Assembly (NCBI GenBank): GCA_038234815.1
Contig: JBBQSU010000028.1
Location: 1-30,305 of the forward strand
Direction: 5' to 3'
Source of the DNA: JBBQSU01 sp038234815
GTDB lineage: Bacteria; Planctomycetota; Phycisphaerae; Tepidisphaerales; Tepidisphaeraceae
DNA length: 30,305 bases
Shown here: piece after piece, positions 15,327 through 23,650 of the stretch
Layout of the letters: every line of letters begins with the position of its first letter
Numbering within the stretch: the stretch's first letter is position 1
The notes under the pieces: generated by a model
Told to the model about the DNA's origin: nothing
What the model saw: only the letters and a program-made list of their open reading frames with translations
Databases searched by the model: none
Position numbers and translations under genes: made by a program

Positions 15327-16339
15327 TTCGTCTTATTTGTACCAACTGCCAGGCTGAACTTCAGATCGACGACGCCTTTGCCGGCGGCGTGTGCCGATGC
15401 CAGCACTGCGGGACGATCCAGACTGTCCCCGTGGCGGCCGATCTCACCGGCGCGACCGTTTCCCAATCCGACAAGACCAAGACGCTGTTTCAGCGCAAGA
15501 CCAAATCCGATGGCGTTCAGGGGAGCGGGCTGGATCAACTCGCGGACATTGTTGCCAGCAGTGGCCTCAGTGGCAGCGGCCTTAGTTCGGGCCGGCTGCG
15601 CGCATCCCCGCCAGGCACCGCACCCGCCACGCCTAAGCCCAAGACCATTATCGGCATGCCCATGCCCGTGGCGGCCACTATCGGCGCGGTCGTCCTGGTG
15701 TTGATCGGCCTGGTGGTCTGGCTGGCCTTGCGGGGCGGAAATGGCCAGGCGTCGCCGGACCTCGGCAGCACTAACGGACCTAATGGAACGCCTGGCCAGA
15801 CAGTCCAAGCGCCCAACCTGCTCGGCCTGCCCATCAACAGCGCTTCGGTCATCTATCTGCTCGATCGCGGGGGGGCAACTCGGCAATACTTCAGCGCGCT
15901 GAAAGAGGCGACCTATCAATCGATCGCTTCCCTCGGCCCGGAACGCAAATTTCAGGTTATTTTCTGGTCGCTGGACGGCACCGACGTGCTTTCTTATCCC
16001 ACCAGTGCCATGGCGTATGCAACGCCGGAAAATCTTGATGCTTGTCGCAAAGCCCTCGACGAAGTGATGGCCAGCGGGGCCTCGGACGTGACGCCGGCGC
16101 TCAAGGCCGCTCTGTCGCGCGACCCGCAACTCATCGTGCTCGCCACCGGCAAGGGGTGGGACCTGGGCGAGGACTTTTCCAAAACGGTAATGGACCTGCG
16201 GGCCAAATCGGCAGTGAAAATCGACACGATTTCATTGGGCGAAAGCGTCGGCACGGCGGCGTATAAGGACCTAGCCCGACGGACCGGTGGCCGGTCGTTG
16301 GACGTTTCCGGCAGCACCCTCCGATCGGTCGCGAGATAG
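15323..16339 (+). CDS. Zinc-ribbon / transmembrane / VWA-like protein
   Basis: 338 residues. The N-terminal zinc ribbon has CxxC pairs at Cys 6/9 and Cys 26/29 ('CTNCQ', 'CQHCG'). A low-complexity Ser/Gly/Pro linker (~60-110) leads to one membrane helix (~115-137, 'VAATIGAVVLVLIGLVVWLAL'). The C-terminal ~170 residues resemble a von Willebrand A fold: 'SASVIYLLDRGGATRQYF' in the position of the DxSxS motif, then 'FQVIFWSLDGTDVL', 'GASDVTPALKAAL' and 'IDTISLGESVGTAAYKDLARRTGGR'. The metal-site serines are replaced (D-R-G-G), so the MIDAS is probably non-functional. Topology would put the ribbon in the cytoplasm and the VWA-like part outside. It is coupled to sppA by an ATGA overlap. Function unknown. 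Confidence 0.8.
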   Translation: MIRLICTNCQAELQIDDAFAGGVCRCQHCGTIQTVPVAADLTGATVSQSDKTKTLFQRKTKSDGVQGSGLDQLADIVASSGLSGSGLSSGRLRASPPGTAPATPKPKTIIGMPMPVAATIGAVVLVLIGLVVWLALRGGNGQASPDLGSTNGPNGTPGQTVQAPNLLGLPINSASVIYLLDRGGATRQYFSALKEATYQSIASLGPERKFQVIFWSLDGTDVLSYPTSAMAYATPENLDACRKALDEVMASGASDVTPALKAALSRDPQLIVLATGKGWDLGEDFSKTVMDLRAKSAVKIDTISLGESVGTAAYKDLARRTGGRSLDVSGSTLRSVAR

Positions 16340-16376
16340 GCGACAACGATGGGATACAAAATAGAATGAAAATGTA

Positions 16377-16406
16377 TTGACGGGCGGTTCGCATGGCCGA
16401 TACCAA
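16377..16406 (+). promoter_or_regulatory. Possible promoter upstream of the PGRP-like gene
   Basis: TTGACG (16377-16382), a five-of-six match to the sigma70 -35 element, lies 18 bases before TACCAA (16401-16406), a poor -10. The following gene starts at GTG 16466. The weak -10 keeps confidence low. Confidence 0.22.
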
Positions 16407-16465
16407 TCAAGACCGGAATTATTAGACGTTGCAAGTCACTCTACGCAGGAAGCAAGAGAGTAAAC

Positions 16466-17080
16466 GTGGCACGGAAAGCTACAAAAAAATCACGCCGTAA
16501 GTTGGTGGTATTCGTCAGTCTTCTCGGGGCGTTAAGCCTGACCAGCGGGCTGTTATTGGTGCTGGCCCCTGCCCCGCTGACCCCCGATGCCGCCGCCAGC
16601 CTGTTTGCCGTCGATGCCCCCCAGTCCATCGACGTGATCTTCGACACCCACACCCCGGCCACTCCCAGTCGCTGGCGTTACATCTATGTCCACCAAACCG
16701 GCACGCCGGCCGGCAACGCCCTGACCGTCGGTGAGGCCGGTGAAGGCATGGGCGATCATTTCCTCATCGGCAACGGTGACGGGTGCTTCGACGGGGAGAT
16801 TCAGGTGGGCCAGCGCTGGGCACAACAAAAGTCGGCGATCGCGCCACGCGGGGTCACCCATCTGGAAGATTCGTGTGTGTCGATCGCGATCGTGGGGGAT
16901 TTCGACCGCGGCCTTCCAACGGCCGCGCAATCCCGGCGGCTCAGCCAGTTGATCGTGGCCCTGCAATCGCGCTTGCGCATCCCAGGCAACCGCGTGGTGC
17001 TGATTGCCCAATCTCCGGGGCAAACCGGTGTCGGCAAACACTTCCCCACCCGCGAATTCCGTGAGCAGATTCTTCCCTGA
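16466..17080 (+). CDS. Peptidoglycan-recognition/amidase_2-like protein with missing zinc ligands
   Basis: 204 residues, anchored by an N-terminal membrane helix (~12-34) after a basic stretch, with the rest outside the cytoplasm. The body follows the N-acetylmuramoyl-L-alanine amidase type 2/PGRP pattern: 'WRYIYVHQTGTPAG' (70-83), 'GDHFLIGNGDG' (96-106), 'DGEIQVGQRWAQQ' (109-121), 'CVSIAIVGDFD' (137-147) and 'PTAAQSRRLSQLIVALQ'. Active members need His, His and Cys ligands; here only the first His (76) remains. The HRD-type His is Ala/Gln in 'LIAQSPGQTG' and the final CPG Cys is missing in 'VGKHFP'. It is therefore probably a binding protein rather than an amidase. GTG 16466 is chosen because a GAGAG lies about 5 bases upstream. 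It follows the VWA-like gene by 126 bases. Confidence 0.7.
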   Translation: MARKATKKSRRKLVVFVSLLGALSLTSGLLLVLAPAPLTPDAAASLFAVDAPQSIDVIFDTHTPATPSRWRYIYVHQTGTPAGNALTVGEAGEGMGDHFLIGNGDGCFDGEIQVGQRWAQQKSAIAPRGVTHLEDSCVSIAIVGDFDRGLPTAAQSRRLSQLIVALQSRLRIPGNRVVLIAQSPGQTGVGKHFPTREFREQILP

Positions 17081-17107
17081 AACGCACCTTTCAAATAACC
17101 TTCTGGA

Positions 17108-17929
17108 ATGGCCGACGACCTTTCCAAAATGGCGATCCATACTATGACGCACAAGCCCTGGTCGCTCGGGCAGTGTGTTGATGCCTTCACGCGCGCCGGG
17201 ATCGGAGGGATCAGCGTCTGGCGAAACGTGATCGAGCCTATCGGCCTGAAAGAAGCTGCCAAGATCGTTCGGCAGAGCGGGCTAAAGGTGCCGTCGCTGG
17301 TGCGCGGCGGATTTTTCCCCGCGATCGATGCCGCCGGGCGCACTGTGGCGGTGGACGAGAACCGCAGGTGCATCGACGAGGCGGCGGCGATTGGCGCCGA
17401 GATGGTGGTGCTGGTCTGCGGGGCTGTCGTGGGGATGACCCTTCCCGAAGCCCGCAAGCAAATCACCGAAGGCATCGGACGACTATTGCCCTATGCACAG
17501 GCCAACAAGGTTAAGCTGGCTATCGAACCACTCCATCCGATGTACGCTGCGGACCGGAGTGCCATCAACCGCATGAAAGAAGCCCGAGAGGTTTGCCAGG
17601 CTCTGCGCTCGCCGTGGCTGGGTATTGCCGCGGACGTGTACCACATCTGGTGGGATCCCGACCTTGAAGCCGAAATCGCCTTAGCCGGCAAACAGGGCAC
17701 GCTCTTCGCCTTTCACGTCTGCGACTGGAAGGCCAACACCGCCGATCTGCTCAACGACCGCGGGCTGATGGGCGAAGGGTGCATCGACATCAAGACCATC
17801 CGCGAGTGGGTGGAGCGCGCCGGCTTCAAAGGTCTCAATGAGGTTGAGATATTTTCCACCAAACACTGGGCCAGAGACCAGCACGAATATCTGCAAGACA
17901 TCATCGCCGCCTATCGCACGCGGGTATGA
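17108..17929 (+). CDS. Sugar phosphate isomerase/epimerase-like TIM-barrel protein
   Basis: Xylose-isomerase-like (AP endonuclease 2 superfamily) TIM barrel of 273 residues, with no signal peptide. The divalent-metal site typical of the family is visible: Glu 140 in 'LAIEPLHP', Asp 176 in 'IAADVYHIWW', His 203 in 'FAFHVCDW' and Glu 247 in 'NEVEIFS'. 'GLMGEGCID' and 'WVERAGFKG' are further family signatures. Members isomerise or epimerise sugars, keto-sugars or inositols. The next gene, 39 bases downstream, encodes a GH88 uronyl hydrolase, so a role in uronic acid or related sugar breakdown is plausible but not shown. A second in-frame ATG follows at residue 8, so the exact start is uncertain. 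Confidence 0.85.
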   Translation: MADDLSKMAIHTMTHKPWSLGQCVDAFTRAGIGGISVWRNVIEPIGLKEAAKIVRQSGLKVPSLVRGGFFPAIDAAGRTVAVDENRRCIDEAAAIGAEMVVLVCGAVVGMTLPEARKQITEGIGRLLPYAQANKVKLAIEPLHPMYAADRSAINRMKEAREVCQALRSPWLGIAADVYHIWWDPDLEAEIALAGKQGTLFAFHVCDWKANTADLLNDRGLMGEGCIDIKTIREWVERAGFKGLNEVEIFSTKHWARDQHEYLQDIIAAYRTRV

Positions 17930-17968
17930 TTTCCCCCTTTTTAACTGACGTAATTCTTTGGAGCGGAT

Positions 17969-19363
17969 ATGGAGATCGACGAAAAGCTGAAAGCATCGGA
18001 CCTCAAGCCTGAACTGGCGCAGTTGTTTGAACTGTGTGCGTCAAAGGTAATGTCCCTGGATAAGACATGGGATCCGGCAAAGGGCACGCCGGTGTTCACG
18101 GTGGATGGCCAATACACCTCCCGGGGGTGGACCGAGTGGACGCAGGGCTTTCAATACGGCTTGGCGATTCTGGCGTTTGAAGTGGGGGGCGATAAAAAGT
18201 TGCTGTCCATCGGCCGCGAGCGAACCCTCAAGCAGATGGCGGCGCACGTCACACACATCGGTGTCCACGACCACGGATTCAATAATCTCTCCACCTACGG
18301 CAATCTTCGCCGGTTGATGCTGGAAGGCAAAATCAAGCACGACGAATGGGAGATGAACTTTTATGAACTGGCGATCAAGGCCAGCGGAGCGGTGCAAGCA
18401 GCTCGATGGAGCGGGACGCAACCGGACGCCTCGGCTATAACCGCGCACGCCCCGGCTTTGGGCTACATCTACTCGTTTAACGGCCCACACTCGCTATTCG
18501 TCGATACCATGCGCTCGACGCGCATTCTTGGTGTGGCCTGGCAACTGGGGCACAAGCTGATGCACGAAAACGACCGTTCCGCCGACTTGCTTAAGCGGTC
18601 GGTGCTGCACGGCCTGACGACCAATCGCCATGTCATCTTCCACGGGTCGAGCAATCACACGTATGACGTTCGCGGCCGAACGAGTCACGAAGCGATTTTC
18701 AATCCCAACGACGGAAGCTTCCGCTGCCGCTCCAGTCAGCAGGGGTATTCGCCGTTCAGCACTTGGACTCGCGGGCTGGCCTGGGCCATGCTCGGGTATG
18801 CCGAAGAGTTGGAATTCTTCAAGACCATTTCCGACAAAACCTTCGCGGCAAGCACGGGGCTGAAGAAGGCCGATGTGCTCGCGGCCTATCTCTCCGCTGC
18901 CCGGGACACCTGCGATCACTACCTGAACGACTGCGCCACGCAAGAAGGCATTGTCTATTGGGACGACGGTGCGCCGGGTCTGGCCAGAATGGGCGACTGG
19001 AAATCCGCTCCGGCCGATCCCTACAACGACTTTGAACCGGTCGATTCCAGCGCCAGCGCCATCGCCGCCCAGGGGCTGATCCGCCTGGGCAACTATCTGG
19101 GCAAAGCCGGCAGGAACTATCTGCAAGCCGGCTTGACGATTACCAAGCGGCTCTTGCAGGCGCCATATCTTTCCACTTCAAACAAGCATCAGGGCCTGCT
19201 GCTGCATTCGGTTTACCATCGCCCGAACAACTGGGACAACATCCCCAAGGGCCGGAAGGTGCCCTGCGATGAATCGAGCATGTGGGGCGACTATCATCTG
19301 ATGGAACTGGGCGTGCTGGTGCAGCGCATGAGCGAAGAGAAATACCTCACATTCTTCTCATAA
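17969..19363 (+). CDS. Glycoside hydrolase family 88, unsaturated glucuronyl hydrolase-like
   Basis: GH88 enzymes hydrate and release 4,5-unsaturated uronic acids from oligosaccharides made by polysaccharide lyases. In this 464-residue protein the two catalytic aspartates correspond to Asp 101 ('GVHDHGFNN') and Asp 179 ('LFVDTMRSTRIL'). Other (alpha/alpha)6-barrel landmarks are 'WTEWTQGFQYGL', 'TWTRGLAWAMLGY', 'PVDSSASAIAAQGLIRL' and 'SMWGDYHLMEL'. There is no signal peptide, so it is cytoplasmic and would act on imported oligosaccharides. A GGAG lies 6-8 bases before ATG 17969. The TIM-barrel gene precedes it by 39 bases. No polysaccharide lyase, kdu gene or transporter is in the window, so the natural substrate (pectin, ulvan, glycosaminoglycan) cannot be told. 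Confidence 0.87.
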   Translation: MEIDEKLKASDLKPELAQLFELCASKVMSLDKTWDPAKGTPVFTVDGQYTSRGWTEWTQGFQYGLAILAFEVGGDKKLLSIGRERTLKQMAAHVTHIGVHDHGFNNLSTYGNLRRLMLEGKIKHDEWEMNFYELAIKASGAVQAARWSGTQPDASAITAHAPALGYIYSFNGPHSLFVDTMRSTRILGVAWQLGHKLMHENDRSADLLKRSVLHGLTTNRHVIFHGSSNHTYDVRGRTSHEAIFNPNDGSFRCRSSQQGYSPFSTWTRGLAWAMLGYAEELEFFKTISDKTFAASTGLKKADVLAAYLSAARDTCDHYLNDCATQEGIVYWDDGAPGLARMGDWKSAPADPYNDFEPVDSSASAIAAQGLIRLGNYLGKAGRNYLQAGLTITKRLLQAPYLSTSNKHQGLLLHSVYHRPNNWDNIPKGRKVPCDESSMWGDYHLMELGVLVQRMSEEKYLTFFS

Positions 19364-19380
19364 GGCGCTCCAGGGTTGAC

Positions 19381-19397
19381 GCGCGTGTCTCACGCGC
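19381..19397. terminator. Hairpin between convergent GH88 and hisA genes
   Basis: GCGCGTG (19381-19387) and CACGCGC (19391-19397) form a perfect 7-base stem with a TCT loop in the 74-base convergent gap. There is no T-tract on either side, so a role as terminator (possibly bidirectional) is only suggested by position. Confidence 0.35.
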
Positions 19398-19437
19398 TGA
19401 ACGCTGCACCTCAAGAGCAGGGTGCGGTGGTGCGCCT

Positions 19438-20172
19438 TCAGGTCCCTCCATTGGCCTCGTCAATTGCTTCCTTCAGGTTCAGCGTGCCTTCGTAGAGGCT
19501 TCGGCCGACGATCGCGCCCCACACGGGCAGGAGTTTGAGTTGGCGAATGTGGTCGAGATGGCCCACGCCTCCGCTGGCGATGACCGGCACATCACCGGCC
19601 TCAGCCAGGGCGCGAGTGTGGGTGAGATTCGGCCCTTGCATCATACCGTCCTTTGCCACATCTGTGTAAAGAATTGCACCGACGGGCCAGCCATTCACCT
19701 CGCGGGCTACGTCGGTTGCCCTGCGGGTGGACGTCGCCGTCCAGCCGCGCGTCGCCACCATCCCATCCCTGGCATCCAAGGCCAGAATCAAGCGCTTGTT
19801 GAATTTCGCGGCGTGGACAATCGATTGAAACCACGCCCAATCTTCCATCGCCTTGGTGCCGATGACCACGCGCGCGGCGCCGGCATCCAGCAGAGCTTCG
19901 ATGTCGGTGGTGGATCGAACCCCCCCGCCGACTTCAACCTGCAAGCCCGAGGCCCCAATGATCCTGCCGATAAGCTCGGTCTGCATGGGCCGGCCTTCCT
20001 TAGCCCCGTCCAGATCGACCACATGCATCCACTGCGCGCCGGCCTGCTTAAACGACCGGGCGGTCGCGATCGGATCGACCGGATAGTTCATCTGCCGAGT
20101 GTAGTCGCCTTGCTTTAACCGAACCACCTGCCCGCTGCGCAGATCGATGCTGGGAATAATTGTTAATGACAT
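19438..20172 (-). CDS. hisA: Phosphoribosylformimino-5-aminoimidazole carboxamide ribotide isomerase
   Basis: HisA performs the Amadori rearrangement of ProFAR to PRFAR, the fourth step of histidine biosynthesis. The 244-residue (beta/alpha)8 barrel shows catalytic Asp 10 in 'IIPSIDLRSGQVVRL', the first half-barrel phosphate site 'VEVGGGVRS' (79-87), the second catalytic Asp 133 in 'LILALDARDG', and 'YTDVAKDGMMQGPN' and 'VIASGGVGHLDHI' in the second half. 'RLKQGDYTRQMNYPVDP' is also typical. Length is normal. No other his gene flanks it; the upstream neighbour, 75 bases away on the same strand, is a glycosyltransferase, so histidine genes are dispersed here or lie outside the window. Confidence 0.95.
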   Translation of the reverse strand: MSLTIIPSIDLRSGQVVRLKQGDYTRQMNYPVDPIATARSFKQAGAQWMHVVDLDGAKEGRPMQTELIGRIIGASGLQVEVGGGVRSTTDIEALLDAGAARVVIGTKAMEDWAWFQSIVHAAKFNKRLILALDARDGMVATRGWTATSTRRATDVAREVNGWPVGAILYTDVAKDGMMQGPNLTHTRALAEAGDVPVIASGGVGHLDHIRQLKLLPVWGAIVGRSLYEGTLNLKEAIDEANGGT

Positions 20173-20247
20173 GATTGGGATATTACAGTTTTTCTTTGAG
20201 CAATGGAGTAAACGAAGAAGATAAAGCAGCAGTCTGAAGAGAGAAAA

Positions 20248-21966
20248 TCAGGGCACGATCTGCGTGGTGGGCGTAGCGATCCGATGTCCCACGACGACGG
20301 TGCGGTCGGGCACCGTGCGGAAATAGCGGTCCATCGACACACGACCGATTTCCTTCCAGGCGAAGTCAAATTTGGGGATGCGATTTTTGTGAGAGATGAA
20401 GCAGAAATAGTTGAGGTCTGTGCCGGGATCGGGGCCAAGAATGGGCGACCGGGGCTGAATGATGGGCAGGCCATAGTAATAGGCGAACAAAGTGGCGGTG
20501 TGGCCATTGAGGCTGACAAGCGGCTCATCGGCGGGAATTTTATGCCTGATGGCAGCGATCTCCGGGCCGGCAAAGACACTGCGGCGCAGGCGCGTGTCAT
20601 TGAGCCAGCCGATGAAGAGAACGACCATGAAGGCCGCTGTCGTCAAAACCGTAATCGGCGCCGACGCGGGGCCGGACTTCTTAGCAAAATGCAAGGCCGC
20701 GGCCAGCGCGCCAAAGACGGCGGCATAACCCAGCGCCGCAGGCAGGCTTTCCGTGAAGGGAACGAGCGTGCGAACGCGCGGACCGATGAAGGCAACGACC
20801 AGCACCGCAACGGCAGTGCCGATCATCAGCACGATGACGATTCTTGTGAAAATCTGCCAGAGTCCGGCCAAAGCCGGGCCAGCCGAACGATCGGTCACGC
20901 GGTCGATCACAGCACCGATCAGCACGCACAGGCTGGGGTAAAGTGGCGCGATGTATCGAGGCGGGCCTTCGGGCGGAAACCAGCAGGAAGGAAACGCCAC
21001 CACGAAGCTGACGACTGCAAAGACCACCTGCGTGCGCGCGGGCGAGCCGCCGACGGCCCGCCGAACATCGGCCCGCAAAAAGAAGATCAGCAGCAACGAC
21101 CAGGGCAACATGCCAAAGAAGATGATGAAGGGATAGGAGATCAGGTGAGTGAAAAAGAGACCGATCTTCCATTTGGCCAGATCACCTGAGGTGTTGAAGA
21201 TAACGTCGCCGAACCAGATATCAGGGACCAGATTCCATCCCACCGCATGGGCGTAAGGAATCACCCAGGCCAGCACGATGCCGACCGCAACGGCAATGCC
21301 AATGGCGTGTGCGCGCGAGAATAAGGCGCGCCATTGCCGATTGATCGCCAGATAGACGACGACCGCACCGACAAAATAAACCGGTGCCTGAATACCCTTG
21401 GTGAGCGTGCCCAGGGCCATCAGCCCATAGCCGATGGACCAGGTAAGCCCTGCGGGCCAGGCGCGCACCATTCCCCAATGCCATAGCAATAGCGCCCCGC
21501 CGATGAACAGTGTGATTATCGCCTCGGTCTCAGCCTGCCGTCCCATCTGAAACATCTCGGGTAATGTGGCAAACGCCAGCCCCGCCGATATCGCCCCCAC
21601 ACGAGACAAGCAGGTTCGGGAATAGGCGTAGATGAGCAGCGTGGTGAGGAGCGTGGCAACGAGCGAATGAAATCGCACGGCCCACCAGTCCCAGTTTCCC
21701 AATGCCTTGCAGGAGAGCGCGATCGCCCAGTTCTGCACTGGCGGGCGGATACGAAATGGCTCGCCCTGCTCACGCGGAACGATCCAGTCGCCGGTTTGCA
21801 CCATCTCCTGAGCGATCTGCGCCCGCGTAGGCTCTTCGCCACGAAGCGGCAGCACCTGCGCCCGAGTGAAATAGGCCGCCAGCACCAACAGGATCAACAA
21901 GGCCGCTTCAGGCTCAAGCCACCAGCCCCTGCGTGCCTCGGACGGAATGATGGCCGGGTTACTCAT
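20248..21966 (-). CDS. ArnT/PMT-family (GT39) membrane glycosyltransferase
   Basis: Integral-membrane GT-C glycosyltransferase of 572 residues that would transfer a sugar from a lipid-phosphate donor to an envelope acceptor. After the first membrane helix the catalytic loop reads 'RGEEPTRAQIAQEM' (42-55), with Glu-Glu where most ArnT homologues have Asp-Glu. 'GDWIVP' and 'RPPVQNWAIALS' follow, as in ArnT. 'GRQAETEAIITLFIG' and 'LGTLTKGIQAP' are further family loops. About 11-13 hydrophobic helices follow, then a soluble C-terminal ~130 residues. ATG 21966 is preferred; an in-frame TTG at 21993 would add nine residues. It is a paralogue of the 24950-26596 gene on the other strand. Sugar and acceptor are unknown. 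Confidence 0.85.
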   Translation of the reverse strand: MSNPAIIPSEARRGWWLEPEAALLILLVLAAYFTRAQVLPLRGEEPTRAQIAQEMVQTGDWIVPREQGEPFRIRPPVQNWAIALSCKALGNWDWWAVRFHSLVATLLTTLLIYAYSRTCLSRVGAISAGLAFATLPEMFQMGRQAETEAIITLFIGGALLLWHWGMVRAWPAGLTWSIGYGLMALGTLTKGIQAPVYFVGAVVVYLAINRQWRALFSRAHAIGIAVAVGIVLAWVIPYAHAVGWNLVPDIWFGDVIFNTSGDLAKWKIGLFFTHLISYPFIIFFGMLPWSLLLIFFLRADVRRAVGGSPARTQVVFAVVSFVVAFPSCWFPPEGPPRYIAPLYPSLCVLIGAVIDRVTDRSAGPALAGLWQIFTRIVIVLMIGTAVAVLVVAFIGPRVRTLVPFTESLPAALGYAAVFGALAAALHFAKKSGPASAPITVLTTAAFMVVLFIGWLNDTRLRRSVFAGPEIAAIRHKIPADEPLVSLNGHTATLFAYYYGLPIIQPRSPILGPDPGTDLNYFCFISHKNRIPKFDFAWKEIGRVSMDRYFRTVPDRTVVVGHRIATPTTQIVP

Positions 21967-22050
21967 GCTTAGGGCACTCTCAAAAAGGGCCAAATCTTTC
22001 GATCAACGAACATCCCCGAATTCGCGTAATACATCAAGCGCTTTGCTCTT

Positions 22051-23577
22051 TTACAAAGCTGGGCGGGCCGAAGCACTCTGCCCGACGGCCGGAACCAGTT
22101 GATCCAGCACCTTGGCGCTGCACAACACACCGGGAACCCCTGCCCCCGGATGCGTGCCGGCCCCCACGAGATAAAGCCCGTCGATGCCCGGCGCTTTGTT
22201 GTGAAACCTGAACCATGCCGACTGACTGAGCAGCGGCTGGATGCTGAAGCCCGTGCCGTGCAGCGTGTTGAGATTCTTCTGGAAATGCTCAGGCGTCACG
22301 AAAAAATCATCGACGATGCACTCTGTCAATCCCGGCAAGGCGGTCCGCTCCAGGTATTCGATCGTGGCCAGGCGCAGCTTCGGCCCCCATTCGGCCCAAT
22401 CGATCTTCGCTTGCAAGTTGGGCACGGGAACCAGGCAATAAAAACTGTCACACCCCTTTGGGGCCATGCTCGGATCGGTCGCGGTCGGGCGATGCAGATA
22501 GATGCTGAGGTCTTTGGTCTCCAGTTCAAACCGATCAAACATGCGCTTCAGCAATTCCTTATACGATTCGCCCAGAACAATGGTGTGGTGAGCAACGCCG
22601 GGAAACTTTCGGCTGGTGCCGAAATAAAGGACGAACAAGCCCATCGAATATTTCAGTCGCGGAAGCCAGAAACGGGATTTCATCGTGCGATATTTCGGCG
22701 GAATCAGGTGCGTCCAGACCGCAGGGGCGTCGGCGTTGCAGACCAGCAGGTCGGCGGGGAGGGGCGCGCCGTGTTTCAAATTCACCATGAACTTCTCCCC
22801 ACCACCAGCCGCACTCTTGGGCACAATCCCCGTGACCTCCGAACCGAGCCGGATCTCGATCCCTTGCTCGTGCATCAGCCGTTCCAGCCCTGCCACCAGC
22901 GCGCCCGTCCCGCCCATCACAAATTGTAATCCCCACTGCCGTTCCAGATAGAAAATGAGTGAATAAATGCTTGTGGTGGTAAACGGGTTGCCTCCCACCA
23001 GCAGCGGCTGAAAGCTGAATATCCGCCGAAGCTTCTCGTTCTTGAAATACTTGCTCGCCAGGCTCCAGACCGATCGATAGCTCTGCAGGCGGATCATCGC
23101 CGGCAGGCATTTGAGCATGCTGCTGAGGCGATGAAACGGCACGGCACCGAGCTGTGTGAAGCCCACGTCAAAAATCCTGCGGCTGTGTTCCAGAAACTTG
23201 TGAAATCCTTCGATGGCGTTGGGGTCGATCTTGCGAATTTCAGCTTCGCTCTGCTCGAGCGTCCCGCCATAGTTGAACTGACTGCCGTCGGCAAATTGAA
23301 TGCGATACCAGGGATAGAGATCGACCAGTTTGACATAGTCTTCCCGATGCTTGCCAAAAAGCGCATACAACTCGTCGATCAGGAATGCCGCAGTGATTAC
23401 CGTCGGCCCGGCATCGTGAACAAACGTGCCGAGCAACGTATCGCGACGGTATTGATACGCCCGCCCGCCAAGCTGGTCCTGCTTGTCGAGGATCGTCACC
23501 TCATATCCCTTGGCGCGCAGGCGCAGGGCTGCGGCCATTCCACCAAAACCAGCACCAATGACTAACGCTCGGGGCAT
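22051..23577 (-). CDS. CrtI-type phytoene/carotenoid desaturase
   Basis: FAD-dependent carotenoid desaturase or related oxidase of 508 residues. The dinucleotide-binding fold is at the N-terminus ('VIGAGFGGMAAALRLRAKG', then 'VTILDKQDQLGGRA', about 5-40). 'VHDAGPTVIT', 'PLLVGGNPFTTTSIYSLI' (split), 'FVMGGTGALVAGLERLM' and the C-terminal 'GLYLVGAGTHPGAGVPGV' are CrtI/CrtN/CrtP signatures. AGAGGTG just upstream of ATG 23577 is a good ribosome site. Family members differ in substrate (C40 phytoene, C30 diapophytoene, or oxidation of lycopene ends) and cannot be separated by eye. No phytoene/squalene synthase gene is in the window. The gene is downstream of the PD-(D/E)XK-like gene on the same strand, 73 bases away. 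Confidence 0.9.
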   Translation of the reverse strand: MPRALVIGAGFGGMAAALRLRAKGYEVTILDKQDQLGGRAYQYRRDTLLGTFVHDAGPTVITAAFLIDELYALFGKHREDYVKLVDLYPWYRIQFADGSQFNYGGTLEQSEAEIRKIDPNAIEGFHKFLEHSRRIFDVGFTQLGAVPFHRLSSMLKCLPAMIRLQSYRSVWSLASKYFKNEKLRRIFSFQPLLVGGNPFTTTSIYSLIFYLERQWGLQFVMGGTGALVAGLERLMHEQGIEIRLGSEVTGIVPKSAAGGGEKFMVNLKHGAPLPADLLVCNADAPAVWTHLIPPKYRTMKSRFWLPRLKYSMGLFVLYFGTSRKFPGVAHHTIVLGESYKELLKRMFDRFELETKDLSIYLHRPTATDPSMAPKGCDSFYCLVPVPNLQAKIDWAEWGPKLRLATIEYLERTALPGLTECIVDDFFVTPEHFQKNLNTLHGTGFSIQPLLSQSAWFRFHNKAPGIDGLYLVGAGTHPGAGVPGVLCSAKVLDQLVPAVGQSASARPAL

Positions 23578-23650
23578 GGAACACCTCTTAGCCGCTTAAA
23601 GGACCGACATCGCAAAGCCAGTGACAAGAAACTATCGACATTCACACCTT

